NCBI GenBank assembly: GCA_963680875.1
Contig: OY804575.1
Span: 32,888,494 to 32,952,493, forward strand
Direction: 5' to 3'
DNA length: 64,000 nt
Source: Bathymodiolus brooksi
Taxonomy: Eukaryota > Mollusca > Bivalvia > Mytilida > Modiolidae
Of the stretch, positions 44,976 through 55,400 are shown in pieces (the stretch's first letter is position 1; each line of letters begins with the position of its first letter). The notes below the pieces were generated by a model, which saw only the letters and a program-made list of their open reading frames with translations, had not been told where the DNA came from and ran no database searches. A program made the translations under genes and the position numbers.

Positions 44976-45252
44976 CAGTAGTAATTTCCATAGATGTGAT
45001 CTTCTTGGCAACGTGTTCATTCTGTGTTTCGTTTAAAACAGCGATAAAGACATCTTCTTTCTTCCTTTTGGTAACTATGTCAAGTATGCCTTGAATCTGC
45101 TCTCTTTGAGATTTGTTGCCTACAATTGATTCTCGTTCTGACATTTTCAATACACCTTTCTCAATCAATTTGTCAGCAACTGAATCCACGTCAGTTACAT
45201 GGTTTTTGATGAATATTATACATTTTTCAATTTGTCCGTTAGTATCACCCAT
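44976..45252 (-). CDS. CARD-like death-fold exon, copy A
   Basis: The minus-strand ATG is at 45252. The exon ends ATTACTACTG before donor GTAAGATATG (44975), 277 nt, phase 1, about 92 aa. The protein (MGDTNGQIEKCIIFIKNHVT, DVDSVADKLIEKGVLKMSER, QREQIQGILDIVTKRKKEDV, FIAVLNETQNEHVAKKI) has the spacing of a CARD/DED-type six-helix bundle: a helix-1 Ile/Leu row, 'L.EKGVL...ER', a charged middle helix, then 'R+KEDVFI.VL'. Such domains mediate homotypic assembly in innate immune and apoptotic signalling. The family is assigned by pattern. A coiled-coil exon lies 4 kb downstream on the same strand. Confidence 0.65.
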
Positions 45253-46895
45253 AGTTTTTACAATAAATTGTGGATTGTTAATAGCAAGTGTTATATTATT
45301 ATAAAATAGTAATATATATACTTTTTAAATGTTGAATTATGATTTAAACTTGGGAACTTTCAAAGGTTAAAGTGTCTTATCTACACAATTTTAAATAATT
45401 TAACCGTTTTCTTTGCATGTATTATTGACAAAAACCTTGAAATACAATAAAACGTAATTACATGTATACAGTATATGTATAATAGCAACATTATAAGTAT
45501 GTAGTCAGATTTAACTGATAAATGACATGATAATGTTTTAGTTTTATCTTCCGCATTCTAATGTTCTTCTTTTTTCAATAATATTCGTTTGCTTTCAAGT
45601 TTCAGTTTACAGATTGAAAGAATTAATTCAACTTTGTATAATGAAAAGAATCACCAACGTGGATAGAAATATGTTGACTTTTAAAGAGATAAATCTTGTT
45701 TTGTACTATGCAAACACTGTGATTCTAACAGAGTTAACTGAAACTGGCATCATTAAGTGACTTGAGATTTACATTGACAACAAATTTGCTTTTTTTGTGG
45801 ACGTGTTTTTAACATACATTCGACATTGCTACGGGTACATACTGTGCTCCTTTTCCAATCGACGTGTACCTTTATTGGTATGAGGCAGACTTCATGTAGG
45901 AGTTTCTCAAGAAGAACGAAAAGAAATTATATGGATCCTTCTTTTTTCTAATGACAATAAAGTTACAAATAAGAATATTTTAGTCAAGTACAAACATTAC
46001 ATAGACTGAACAGAAAATCATTTTTATGTCAGGTATTCATATATAATAAAAAAGCATTTCGTAATTAAGGCGATTATAACATTATCTGCAATTAAAGGTC
46101 ATGTATTGATACATTTCATTTAGAACAAGGACACTAAATCGTAACGTCATTGACATTTTAACTTTATGTTAAAAGTCCTGAAATAGTCTATATATGTCAA
46201 TGCGGCAATTTGTTTTATAATTAGAGCTAACTAAAACCTTAGTACACGAGTGCTACACGTTTGTATCTACCTAAGTAACGCTTAATCTTCAGATTTGTCT
46301 TAATGTTGTACATAAACAAATGATCATTTTGCTTAATCATACTTCAGATTTTTTTTGTTAATGTCAAATTTCTATGATGTAAAACATTTGGTTAAACGTT
46401 CGTTTCTCACCATCTTTATATTCTCAGTAGATTAATAAAACAAACTTCGCATAGATGTTATGTTACTGTTTAACAACACGAACATCATATGATACGGAAA
46501 ACGTGTTGGGCACCAGTATGCCTTTAAAATAAATACAATTAACATCAATAAACCTCCAACTAATCAACGAACCGGACATCATTTTTACACATATCACAAC
46601 ACGAAACTAAAACATGAATACATGTAATTTGATAAAGTGAACACATGTTTCTTCATACTCGAGCTTTTAAACTTTATATAATGTCACCGTCTTCTGGGGG
46701 CTAAACTATTAGATTAAGGATTTTTAAAGAATAATCTAATCTTATCTTTCAAAAAAAAATTTCGAAAAATATCAATACCTTGTTAGAAAGTATTGTGCCA
46801 CTTGTACAGATGACCGGAGATGGTATTAGTAGTTAATTTGTGGTTGAAAGTCGACCATTGTTTCCATACTATGTCATTAGCCTTGTGTACTATCT

Positions 46896-47738
46896 GACTG
46901 CAGAAAGAACTATGGCGTTAATGACTACACTTTTTAAACGACTCAATATTCCGCTTGCTAAGCATAAAGTAGTCGGTCCTTGTACAGTTATTGAATATTT
47001 GGGAATTATTCTTGATACAGAAAAAATGGAGAAAGTAATACGCATTTGTGATTTCATCAAGCAGTTTTTGAACAGGAACGCTTGTAGTAAACGTGAACTT
47101 CTACAGCTTTTGGGACATTTTAATTTTGCCATGCGAGTGATAATTCCGGATCGATCATTCATGTCTTACCTTATTTCACTATCAACAACTGTTCACGGCT
47201 TAAAATATAAAGTATTTTTAAGCGACGAATGTCGTATAGATCTGCGTTTCTGGCACACGTTACTGTTAAGTTGGAATGGTATAATCATGCTTTATGACAC
47301 TAATTACACTCGTGCCACTGACTTGGAATTATATACAGATGCGTCATCAATAGCTGGTTACGGTGGTTACTTTAAGGGAAAATGGTTTTGCTCTCCTTGG
47401 CCGGAGGATCTTCCAACGGTGACCAAAAATTAATTTTCCATGGCATTCTTAGAACTTTATCCCATTGTTGTCGCTGCTGTTTTGTGGGGACATTTGTGGA
47501 CTTCTAAACTCATTTTATTGTTGTGTGATAACGAAGCCACTGTATATATCGTAAATAAAGCACGCTCAAAATGTTTGTTTATAGTGCGACTTATGCGCAT
47601 GCTTATATGGGGTGCATGCAAAAATAATGTCTGCCTTCGTTCTGAACACGTACCAGGAGTAAAAAATTAAATCAGTGATTCTCTTTCTCGTTTGCAGTTA
47701 GATCGCTTCCAGATACTTGCCCCTACGGCTGACGAAGT
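46896..47738 (+). pseudogene. Reverse transcriptase (C-terminal part) and RNase H of the Ngaro-like element
   Basis: The frame starts after the missing Y-x-D-D. It reads ALMTTLFKRLNIPLAKHKVV, TVIEYLGIILDTEKM, RELLQLLGHFNFAMRVI (RT thumb/connection), then LELYTDASSIAGYGGYFKG (RNase H with the first Asp), FLELYPIVVAAVLWG (the Glu helix), LLLCDNEATVYIVNK (the next Asp) and HVPGVKN. One reading frame runs throughout, broken by only two stop codons (TAA at 47431 and TAA at 47668). After the second, ISDSLSRLQLDRFQ continues the conserved 'N.IAD.LSR' end. Both stops could have arisen by CAA/AAA to TAA substitutions. Confidence 0.88.
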
Positions 47739-47747
47739 ACCTTACAG

Positions 47748-48770
47748 GTGGCCGCCAATCTCCAGAGTAATGTGGCATTAAAATCTACAGTATCAGATTT
47801 ACGGCAAAGCGTATTATCAGCAAGGACATATCAGACTTACAATGTTGGATGTCGTACTTATACTTCTTTTTTAGCATCCAATGGTGTTATTTGGATAGGT
47901 AAACGTATGCCACCGATATCCGAGGATATATTAATTTACTTCGTTGCACATTTCTTCAAAAATCTTAAATTATTACATACACCTATCAAACTTTATTTAT
48001 GTGGTATTCGTTTTCATTATGTGAAGAGTAACTGTGAGCATCCTTTTGATTCCGCACACGAATCTACTATTCTTAGATTGAACATGATTATGCGAGTCGT
48101 AAAACGTATCCAAGGAGAGCATAACCCCAAGCAAAGTCTTCCTATTACTTTTCAGGTACTTGAGATAATTTGTAATTCTTTTAGATCAGGTGTTTTCTCT
48201 ACCTTTATTGACTGTATGTTAGAAACAGTATGTAGCGTGGTCTTTTTTGGATTTTTGAGGTGTGGCGAATTTACGATTTTGCAAAATTTCGATCCAACCA
48301 CTCATCTATGTGTAGCAGATGTTGAGATTGTTTTATTCGTACGCCAATTTACATTTGAAAGCCTCCAAATCAGACCTTTTCGTAAAGGGGTCACTATCCA
48401 ACTGCACATCTCTAATCATACTATTTGTCCTTTCTCTGTCATTAAAAAGTACCTGGCAGTCAGAAGGGGTAGAGAAGCACCTTTTTGTCTTTCAGATTCG
48501 TTGTTCATCAAAGACGATGGATGTGCTTTAGACAGAGAATTTTTCATCACAAGTCTGAAGCATATTCTTGACATTTGTGGATACAACTCGAATCTTTACA
48601 ACGTACACTCATTTCCCATTGGTGCCAGTACTTCAGCAGGATCTGTTAACATTCAAGGTCATCTCATTAAAACTCTTGGTCGTTGGTCATCAGATAGTTA
48701 TTGTCGTTACATACGAACATCTAAAGAAGCAATTCAGAAAGCACAGATGGCTTTGACACTGTCTAAGTAA
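47748..48770 (+). CDS. Tyrosine recombinase of the Ngaro-like element, catalytic Arg lost
   Basis: It is 340 aa, open from 47748 (in-frame GTG; the true start is unclear because it overlaps the RNase H frame, shifted +2) to TAA 48768-48770. The N-terminal SAM-like/core-binding part reads LSARTYQTYNVGCRTYTSFL, and VVFFGFLRCGEFT holds the first catalytic Arg. The box that normally reads H-x-x-R is HSFPIGASTSAG, i.e. Arg replaced by Pro. GRWSSDSYCRYIR carries the Trp (common in this class in place of His) and the nucleophilic Tyr. Such recombinases integrate a circular DNA copy of the retroelement. The intact frame with a lost catalytic Arg indicates a recently inactivated copy. Confidence 0.88.
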   Translation: MAANLQSNVALKSTVSDLRQSVLSARTYQTYNVGCRTYTSFLASNGVIWIGKRMPPISEDILIYFVAHFFKNLKLLHTPIKLYLCGIRFHYVKSNCEHPFDSAHESTILRLNMIMRVVKRIQGEHNPKQSLPITFQVLEIICNSFRSGVFSTFIDCMLETVCSVVFFGFLRCGEFTILQNFDPTTHLCVADVEIVLFVRQFTFESLQIRPFRKGVTIQLHISNHTICPFSVIKKYLAVRRGREAPFCLSDSLFIKDDGCALDREFFITSLKHILDICGYNSNLYNVHSFPIGASTSAGSVNIQGHLIKTLGRWSSDSYCRYIRTSKEAIQKAQMALTLSK

Positions 48771-49496
48771 TTCTTCACGCAGTAATAACGAGAGATTTCA
48801 CATCTTAACTTTTTAGTTTATGCACTTTTAATGAACATAAATAAATTTCACTTTGTTTATTAACAACATTTACTGGTATTAGCTTTAGTGTGTAACACTG
48901 AGTTCCGAACATTCAGCCGTTTGACGAGTGCTGTTTTTTCCTGTGAAGAAGGGAATCTGTATTAGTTTGTAACACTTTCATTTGTAATTCTGACGTGTGC
49001 TGTTTTATTGAAGAACTTACTTTGTAACTTCCATCATTGAAGACGAATTTATTTTGGTACTTTCATCAATATTTATGAGGATGAACTAGGAGTATTGCTT
49101 TGTCATATTTAGACGTGTGACCAGTGCAGCTTTTTCTGAGGAAAATGTGTGCTTATTATATACATTTGTTTTAATAGAGATGGATTGTAATTGATATTTT
49201 TATCCGATTTGGATAAGTGACAGTTTTTTTTTATTTTAAGACGTTTAAACTTTAAATATGCATCCATTTGAAGAGAGGTGCTTTTTCGTTTTCACTTTAT
49301 ACTGTGTTGGCGTCAGTCTCCGAACAATTCATTACATTTTATTAACTCTATGTGTACATATTATTGTTTCGATTATTTTCTTTTTCACACTTTTACATGC
49401 GTTATGAAGGCTCCTCACTCCCCCTTTTCAAATCATTATCTTACAACTTGGGGGATTACTCAGCTAAATCTGCGGGGATTTTCATCTGAGCAATGG
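48771..49496. other. Non-coding 3' region of the Ngaro-like element
   Basis: AT-rich sequence between the recombinase stop and B1, with AAGAACTTAC..TTTGTAAC-type loose repetition. No ORF with a recognisable product. Confidence 0.5.
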
Positions 49497-50095
49497 CCAT
49501 TCCTTGCATTTTATCACTGGTCAGTCTTATAAAATGACATTTTATCCCCCAAGTTCTATTCAACTTAATATTTAATCAATGAAATCTAACATTTCATTGC
49601 ATTACAAATTGATAGTAGAGAACCTGTCGAGTTTCTGGCAACATCTGTTTCGCAGGCACCAATTGTCTTACAACAGCCGTCAGAGCACTCGACGGGACAA
49701 GAATTCTCACATTTAACAGTAGAAACCCGTCGAGTTTCTGTCAACCACTGTTTCGCAGGCAGCGATTGTCTTACAATAGCTGTCAGAACACTCGACGGGA
49801 CAAGAATCTTTTGTTTCAAAAAAATAGCAGAGATGATTCCCTAAGGGCAATGTAAGATAGTATATGTGAATAAATATATAAATGATCAAGTTTCTCTCTC
49901 AGTCTTACGTAGTCAGTCTGAAGTAATAATTGGTATTTGCTGCACTCTGACATAGTACGATAACCTCCCCTTTTTACGTATGAGATTAGATTAATTAATT
50001 CCTGTCTAAAGTGAATGCTACCCTGCGATAGCATCACTACCCCATTAAAGACAGGTCATTAACATACATTCAGGTTAATTAAACTGATTATAAAT
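49497..50095 (+). repeat. B1 direct repeat of the Ngaro-like element
   Basis: It runs from CCATTCCTTGCATTTTATCA to CAGGTTAATTAAACTGATTA and TAAAT, matching B2 (50467-51162). It contains two modules of about 100-110 bp, each bracketed by CCCGTCGAGTTTCTG-like and ACTCGACGGGACAAGAATTC inverted arms. B2 has three such modules. Confidence 0.9.
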
Positions 50096-50402
50096 GCTTA
50101 GTTATTGTAAATAAGTTGGGTTTATAATCAGTCTTCATACGTCCTATCAATGAATGATTCTGATGTTTTCCAGTCGAACAGAATTAATGTTACTTGTGTA
50201 TTTTTTTTCTCTTTCCGGTTGAGAATTTATGTCTTCTGGTAGCCAGTACTGATAATGACAGAGAGTTAAAATTATGTATCTCTTTGGGATCGTCAGACAT
50301 TTATTTAATAATTTTGCAGATGTTTGATAAAAGAATGATATTCAGTCTTCTTGTTTCGTTCATATTATAAGCAGTGATTGTGTCGCACGTTAATAATTTT
50401 CC
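50095..50402 (+). repeat. A2 repeat of the Ngaro-like element
   Basis: It lies exactly between B1 and B2 and matches 18408-18728 (minus strand) over its length, e.g. GATTCTGATGTTTTCCAGTC and AAGCAGTGATTGTGTCGCAC. Confidence 0.88.
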
Positions 50403-50466
50403 AACCACCTCCCCTAACAACCACTCTTCATTTCGCATGTGAGGGGTTATCTCAGCTCCACCAAGC

Positions 50467-51162
50467 CCATTCCTTGCATTTTATCACTGGTCAGTCTTAT
50501 AAAATGGCATTTTATCCCCCAAGTTCTATTCAACCTAATATTTAATCAATGAAATCTAACATTTCTTTACATTACAAATTGATAGTAGAGTACCCGTCGA
50601 GTTTCTGACAACATCTGTTTCGCAGGCACCAATTGTCTTACAACAGCCGTCAGAGTACTCGACGGGACAAGAATTCTCACATTTAACAGTAGAAACCCGT
50701 CGAGTTTCTGTCAACCACTGTTTCGCAGGCACCAATTGTCTTACAACAGCGTCAGAGCACTCTACGGGACAAGAATTCTCACATTTAAGTAGAAACCCGT
50801 CGAGTTTCTGTCAACCACTGTTTCGCAGACAGCGATTGTCTTACAACAGCCGTCAGAACACTCGACGGGACAAGAATCTTTTGTTTCAAAAATAGCTGAG
50901 ATGATTCCCTAAGGGCAATGTAAGATAGTATATGTGAATAAATATAAAATGATCATATTTCTCTCTCAGTCTTACGTACTCAGTCTGAAGTAATAATTGG
51001 TATTTGCTGCACTCTGACATAGCACGGTAACCTCCCCTTTTTACATATGAGATTAGATTAATTACTTCCTGTCTAAAATGAATGCTACCCTGCGATAGCA
51101 TCACTACCCCATTAAAGACAGGCCATTAACATACATTCAGGTTAATTAAGCTGATTATAAAT
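50467..51162 (+). repeat. B2 direct repeat of the Ngaro-like element
   Basis: Second copy of B1, ending CTGATTATAAAT at the right border of the insertion. It is longer than B1 because of a third CCCGTCGAGT...ACTCGACGGG module (50694-50795). Confidence 0.9.
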
Positions 51163-51989
51163 AATGGTTAAGACGTGGGCTCACATATTAGAACTAGTAG
51201 TATACCATTGATAACTTTTATTATGTATTAGGTTCAAAATGAGGATGCTGTGTTGTTTATAAGAAAGCTGCTCACACAGCTATATGTACTAACTTTACTA
51301 CACACTAACATTGTAATGACGGGTCTTATATACATAGAACAGAGAACACACACAGTTTCGAACCATATCTTACAGTCTCGTTATATTTTGATACTGTTTT
51401 ATATTGTGGCTAATTTGGATTATGAAAAACGTACACTGACTGCTAGCAATAAAATAGCAAAATGATATCACCAAATGAAAAAGGAAGGTATGTATAATAA
51501 AAATAATTCAAACCGACTGAATTCTAAGGTTTTTATAAAAGTTCTGAATTTGTATACAACATACGTCGTCAAACCGTCTTTTAAAAACAAATTGAATGCC
51601 TTTAATTTTACGGACATTCTTTATTTCGTTTTAGTTTGGGTTTTTGGACGTTGTGATTTCTGTAATCATATACATAGTGTGCTTTGTTTATCCAAATCCT
51701 ACATGTGACACTTGTATGTTGTGACCTAAGGAAAAAAAAAATCTCAAATTTATGAATTGATATATTCCATCAATATGCAAATATTTTCAACATCAATAAG
51801 ACATGCCAGATTTGTATTGTATTTTTTGTACTTCAGTGCACTTTCTTCTGATTTTGACATTTCTTAAAATATACAGATCAAACTAATAATTAAAATGAAA
51901 ACAATATGTATCACACAGTCAGGTCAAAATCAGAACGGAAAACATAATAAAATTATAACATGTTTTTGAATACATTTGGTTAATTTAAA

Positions 51990-52095
51990 AAAAAACAAAC
52001 AAACAAACAAACAAACAAACAAACAAACAAACAAACAAACAAACAAAAAAACAAAACAAAACAAACATAAAAAAACAACAACAAAAACAAAATAG
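51990..52095. repeat. (AAAC)n simple repeat
   Basis: About 15 AAAC units and degenerate A-rich continuation. Copy B has only a shorter A-rich run at 59640-59715. Confidence 0.95.
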
Positions 52096-52930
52096 GAATT
52101 GAGGTATGTGTTGTTATGTATGAAGTATGTGTTGTTATGTATGAGGAATGTGTTTTTATGTATGAGGTATGTGTTGCTATGTATGAGGTATGTGTTGCTA
52201 TGTATGCTATGATTCTTTATTTAACAGGAATTGAGGTATGTGTTGTTATGTATGCTATGATTCTTTATTTAACAGGAATTGAGGTATGAATTGCTATGTA
52301 TGCTATGATTCTTTATTTAACAGGAATTGAGGTATGTGTTGTTATGTATGCTATGATTCTTTATTTAACAGGAATTGAGGTATGTGTTGTTATGTATGCT
52401 ATGATTCTCTATTTAACAGGAATTGAGGTATGTGTTGCTATGTATGAGGTATGTGTTGTTATGTATGAGGAATGTGTTGTTATGTATGAGGTATGTGTTG
52501 CTATGTATGAGGTATATGTTGTTATGTATGCTATGATTCTTTATTTAACAGTAATTCAGGTATGTGTTGTTATGTATGCTATGATTCTTTATTTAACAGG
52601 AATTGAGGTGTATGTTGTTATGTATGCTATAATTCTTTATTTAACAGGAATTGAGGTATATGTTGTTATGTATGCTAAGATTCTTTATTTAACAGGAATT
52701 GAGGTATGTGTTGTTATGTATGCTATAATTCTTTATTTAACAGGAATTGAGGTATGTGTTGTTATGTATGCTATGATTCTTTATTTAACAGGAATTGAGG
52801 TATGTGTTGTTATGTATGCTATAATTCTTTATTTAACAGGAATTGAGGTATGTGTTGCTATGTATGCTATGATTCTTTATTTAACAGGAATAGAGGTATA
52901 TGTTGTTATGTATGCTATGATTAAGAAATA
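52096..52930 (+). repeat. 48-bp minisatellite with splice-site-like modules
   Basis: The unit TATGTGTTGTTATGTATGCT, ATGATTCTTTATTTAACAGG, AATTGAGG is repeated about 12 times, mixed with 21-bp TATGTATGAGGTATGTGTTGT subunits. Because 48 and 21 are multiples of 3, a 211-codon frame stays open (repeating MYAMILYLTGIEVCVV), but nothing suggests a real protein. Copy B (59715-59860) keeps only the 21-bp part. Confidence 0.95.
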
Positions 52931-53058
52931 ATTCATGGCAGGCATAGAGTTGTGCAAATTTACACATGGGCTGGGCCTTTATATGGTAAAATCTAAGAAT
53001 ATAAAGGCCCAGCCCATGTGTAAATTTGCACAACTCTATGCCTGACATGAATTATTTC
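52925..53058. repeat. Near-perfect 60-bp-arm hairpin
   Basis: Arms 52925-52984 and 52999-53058 (GAAATAATTCATGGCAGGCA ... GGGCTGGGCCTTTATAT and its inverse) pair with only one mismatch (G versus T at the GGCAGG/GTCAGG site). The loop is 14 nt. It sits directly at the end of the minisatellite. Confidence 0.97.
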
Positions 53059-53551
53059 GATTCTAATAGGACAAATACGGTAATTTTTAACCTTTCGTAA
53101 ACTGTATACACACGGCATTTGGTGGCTGTTCCATTTACCTCCTTCGGAAATTTTGAATTGATTTTGAATTATTTGTTTTTGAACGAGATATTTTAAAACA
53201 AAGATATGGATGTTAACATGAAAAACATATCTATTGTTTATTTTCCAACATAGATTCGATTGAACAATTCCTGCGTAAAAATATTTAAAAAAAAGTCGGA
53301 GTTCATTCGTTCATCATTTCGAGCGCTAACAAGATGGCGGAGCGGAGTTGTCAAACATAATATCGAACACTTGAGCAGTTGTTAATAATCGACAATTATT
53401 GTTAGATATGAAATAAAAATAATAAATGCCAATTTTACATTATTTGTCATTCAAATATCATTGTTGTACTGTTATGATTATTATTAAAACTGATTTAATA
53501 AAAACATATATAGCTAACTTAGTGCAGAGTACGCGTACGCTCATAATAAAC
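53059..53551. other. Spacer between duplication copies; no gene seen
   Basis: AT-rich; no exon or shared repeat recognised. Confidence 0.4.
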
Positions 53552-53771
53552 AAATAATTTAAAGTCTTTGGGGGGAAACATTTTGGACAGATATTCAATT
53601 AAAACGAATAACATTACTGTGTTTTTTATATATCCAAATGCGGTTGTCTCATTCTGTTAGAAACTAAATCAAAACTCAATCTTTATCATTATTCTGTTTA
53701 AATGTACATCTTGTAAATGAGTTAGGCTAAAATTAAACGAAAAGTATTTCATTTATATCATATAATCTTAC

Positions 53772-54048
53772 CAGTAGTAATTTCCATAGATGTGATCTCC
53801 TTGGCAACGTGTTCATTGTATGTTTCGTTTAAAACAACGATAAAGACATCTTCTTTCTTTCTTTTGGCAACTATGTTAAGTATGCCTTGAATCTGCTCTT
53901 TTGGAGATGTGTTGCTTACAATTGATTCTCGTTCTGACATTGTCAATACATCTTTTTCAACCAATTTGTCAGCAACTGAATCCACGTCGGTTACATTGTC
54001 TTTGATGAATGTTAGACATTTCCTAATTTGTTGGTTAATATCACTCAT
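53772..54048 (-). CDS. CARD-like death-fold exon, copy B
   Basis: It has the same structure as copy A: ATG at 54048, 277 nt, donor GTAAGATTATATG after ATTACTACTG. The protein starts MSDINQQIRKCLTFIKDNVT and keeps DVDSVADKL, MSERESIV, EQIQGIL, RKKEDVFI and NEHVAK. By hand, about 27 of 277 nucleotides and 20 of about 92 residues differ from copy A, so most differences change the protein. Frame and splice donor are intact. No coiled-coil partner exon is seen downstream, but only copy A's flank and repeats lie in that direction. Confidence 0.65.
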
Positions 54049-54309
54049 ACTTTTTATAGTACAAATGTGGATTGTACATGGAGAGTAGTCGCAATATATC
54101 AGGTTTGTATTATTATAAAACTAATACATATAATTTTTATATGTTGAATTATGATTTAAACTTGGGAATTTTCAGAGGTTCAAAGGTTAAAGTGTCTATA
54201 ATGTACTACAGCACGACTTTCTTATCTACACAATCTTAAATAGCTTAACCGTTTTCTTTGCATGTATTATTGACAAAAACATTGAAATACAATACAACGT
54301 AGTTTCTTT

Positions 54310-54435
54310 CTTTCTTTGTTGTAAAACCAGTCAAACCAATCAATATGAAATCAAATGTATGTAATTCACTTCATTGTTCTGCTCAATATATTGGGCGTCA
54401 TGATTGACAATAAAAGATTTGTATTGTATATTGTA
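54310..54435 (+). repeat. LINE-like 3' tail
   Basis: It resembles 43230-43372 and ends ATTGACAATAAAAGATTTGT and ATTGTATATTGTATTG. Confidence 0.45.
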
Positions 54436-54549
54436 TTGTGTACAGTATATGTATAATAGCAACATTATAAGTATGTAGAAGATTTATCTGATAAATGACA
54501 TGATAATGTTTTAATTTTATATTCCGCATTCTAATTTTCTTCTTTTTTC

Positions 54550-55400
54550 AACAAGTGTGGACACAGAAATGTACTGTCCAAAAGGCAAGTGTGGATGTCA
54601 ATATTTCATATTATTAACTTTAGAAGAAAGAAAAAATCATGAACACAGGAGTCCTGGATTTTTTTAATAAAAAACTAATCCTGGATTATTATTTCTGCTT
54701 TAATGTCCGGTCCTGTGTTTTTATTTCAAATGTTCATCATAGCCCCCCTCCCCCTCCCAAGAGATATACAATTGTATCATTAATAATAAATTGATAAATA
54801 ATAAATTCAGATTTTCTATTTAAAATAAATCTCATTTACAAAAACACTGATATTTGTTAAATTTTTAACGCTGATTTAAGCTTTAGTCGCAACAATTTTT
54901 TATTTTTTCTCATTAAACTGTCGAAACATAACATTTATTTAACTGCAAAATTCACAAATAACATTCACCCGCCCCCTTTTTTCCCCTTTTTTCTTGTTTA
55001 AATCAATGATCAACAATATTCTAGAATCAAAAAAATTGAATAAATATAACATAGATTTCTTTTACATGCATCTGTTTACCATGCGGAGTCAGTGTGTTTT
55101 AAATCGGTCATCCAATCAGGACGCTCATTATTCTTGTCCAAGATAAAAACAAATACATCGCTAAAATTATCTGTGGGTGTTTCCCCACTTCAACTCGTAA
55201 ATTTACATAAAAATCGGAGATATTTCGTCATACAACTTCACACATGGTTTTGTCTATCATATTTCTTGAAGACAAACATAAAATTGTATTGCATTTATCA
55301 ATATTTTATGAGTATCAACAGTTTTTTCAACACCGTATCTTTTCTCGATACAGCCGCCCGATTACAGTGACCCGTGACCCACTTTAGCACGTTTCACCAG
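54550..55400 (+). repeat. hAT-like fragment plus unnamed repeat (as at 19418-20320)
   Basis: 54555-54770 matches 19418-19630 (TGTCCAAAAGGCAAGTGTGG, CATCATAGCCCCCCTCCCCC) and 55078-55400 matches 19670-19960. Both occur in the same order as at 19.4-20.3 kb, which favours one composite element inserted in copy B only. Confidence 0.7.

Larger units (their letters stand above)
46896..51155 (+). mobile_element. Ngaro-like tyrosine-recombinase retrotransposon, 5'-truncated
   Basis: Order: RT C-terminal part and RNase H (46896-47730), tyrosine recombinase (47748-48770), then B1 (49497-50095), A2 (50095-50402) and B2 (50467-51162). This B1-A2-B2 tail is the split direct repeat of Ngaro/PAT-type elements. 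A1 and a gag-like ORF are not here; an A1 match lies at 18408-18728 in the opposite orientation. Copy B of the segmental duplication lacks the element: ...GTGTACTATCT joins AACATATAAATAATGG at 58825-58831, which defines the insertion limits. Confidence 0.88.
44772..52930. repeat. Segmental duplication, copy A
   Basis: It starts at CAAATAATTTAAAGTCTTTG (44772) and matches copy B from 53552. It carries CARD exon A, about 1.6 kb of unique flank, the Ngaro-like insertion (46896-51155), the rest of the flank (51156-52090) and a 48-bp minisatellite to 52930. The two copies are in direct orientation, about 600 bp apart. Non-insertion parts look 90-95% identical by eye. Confidence 0.88.

Noticed and set aside
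52296..52931. 211-codon frame with repeating hydrophobic MYAMILYLTGIEVCVV
   Set aside because: It is a product of 48- and 21-bp minisatellite units that are multiples of 3. It is absent from the paralogous copy and has no flanking gene structure.
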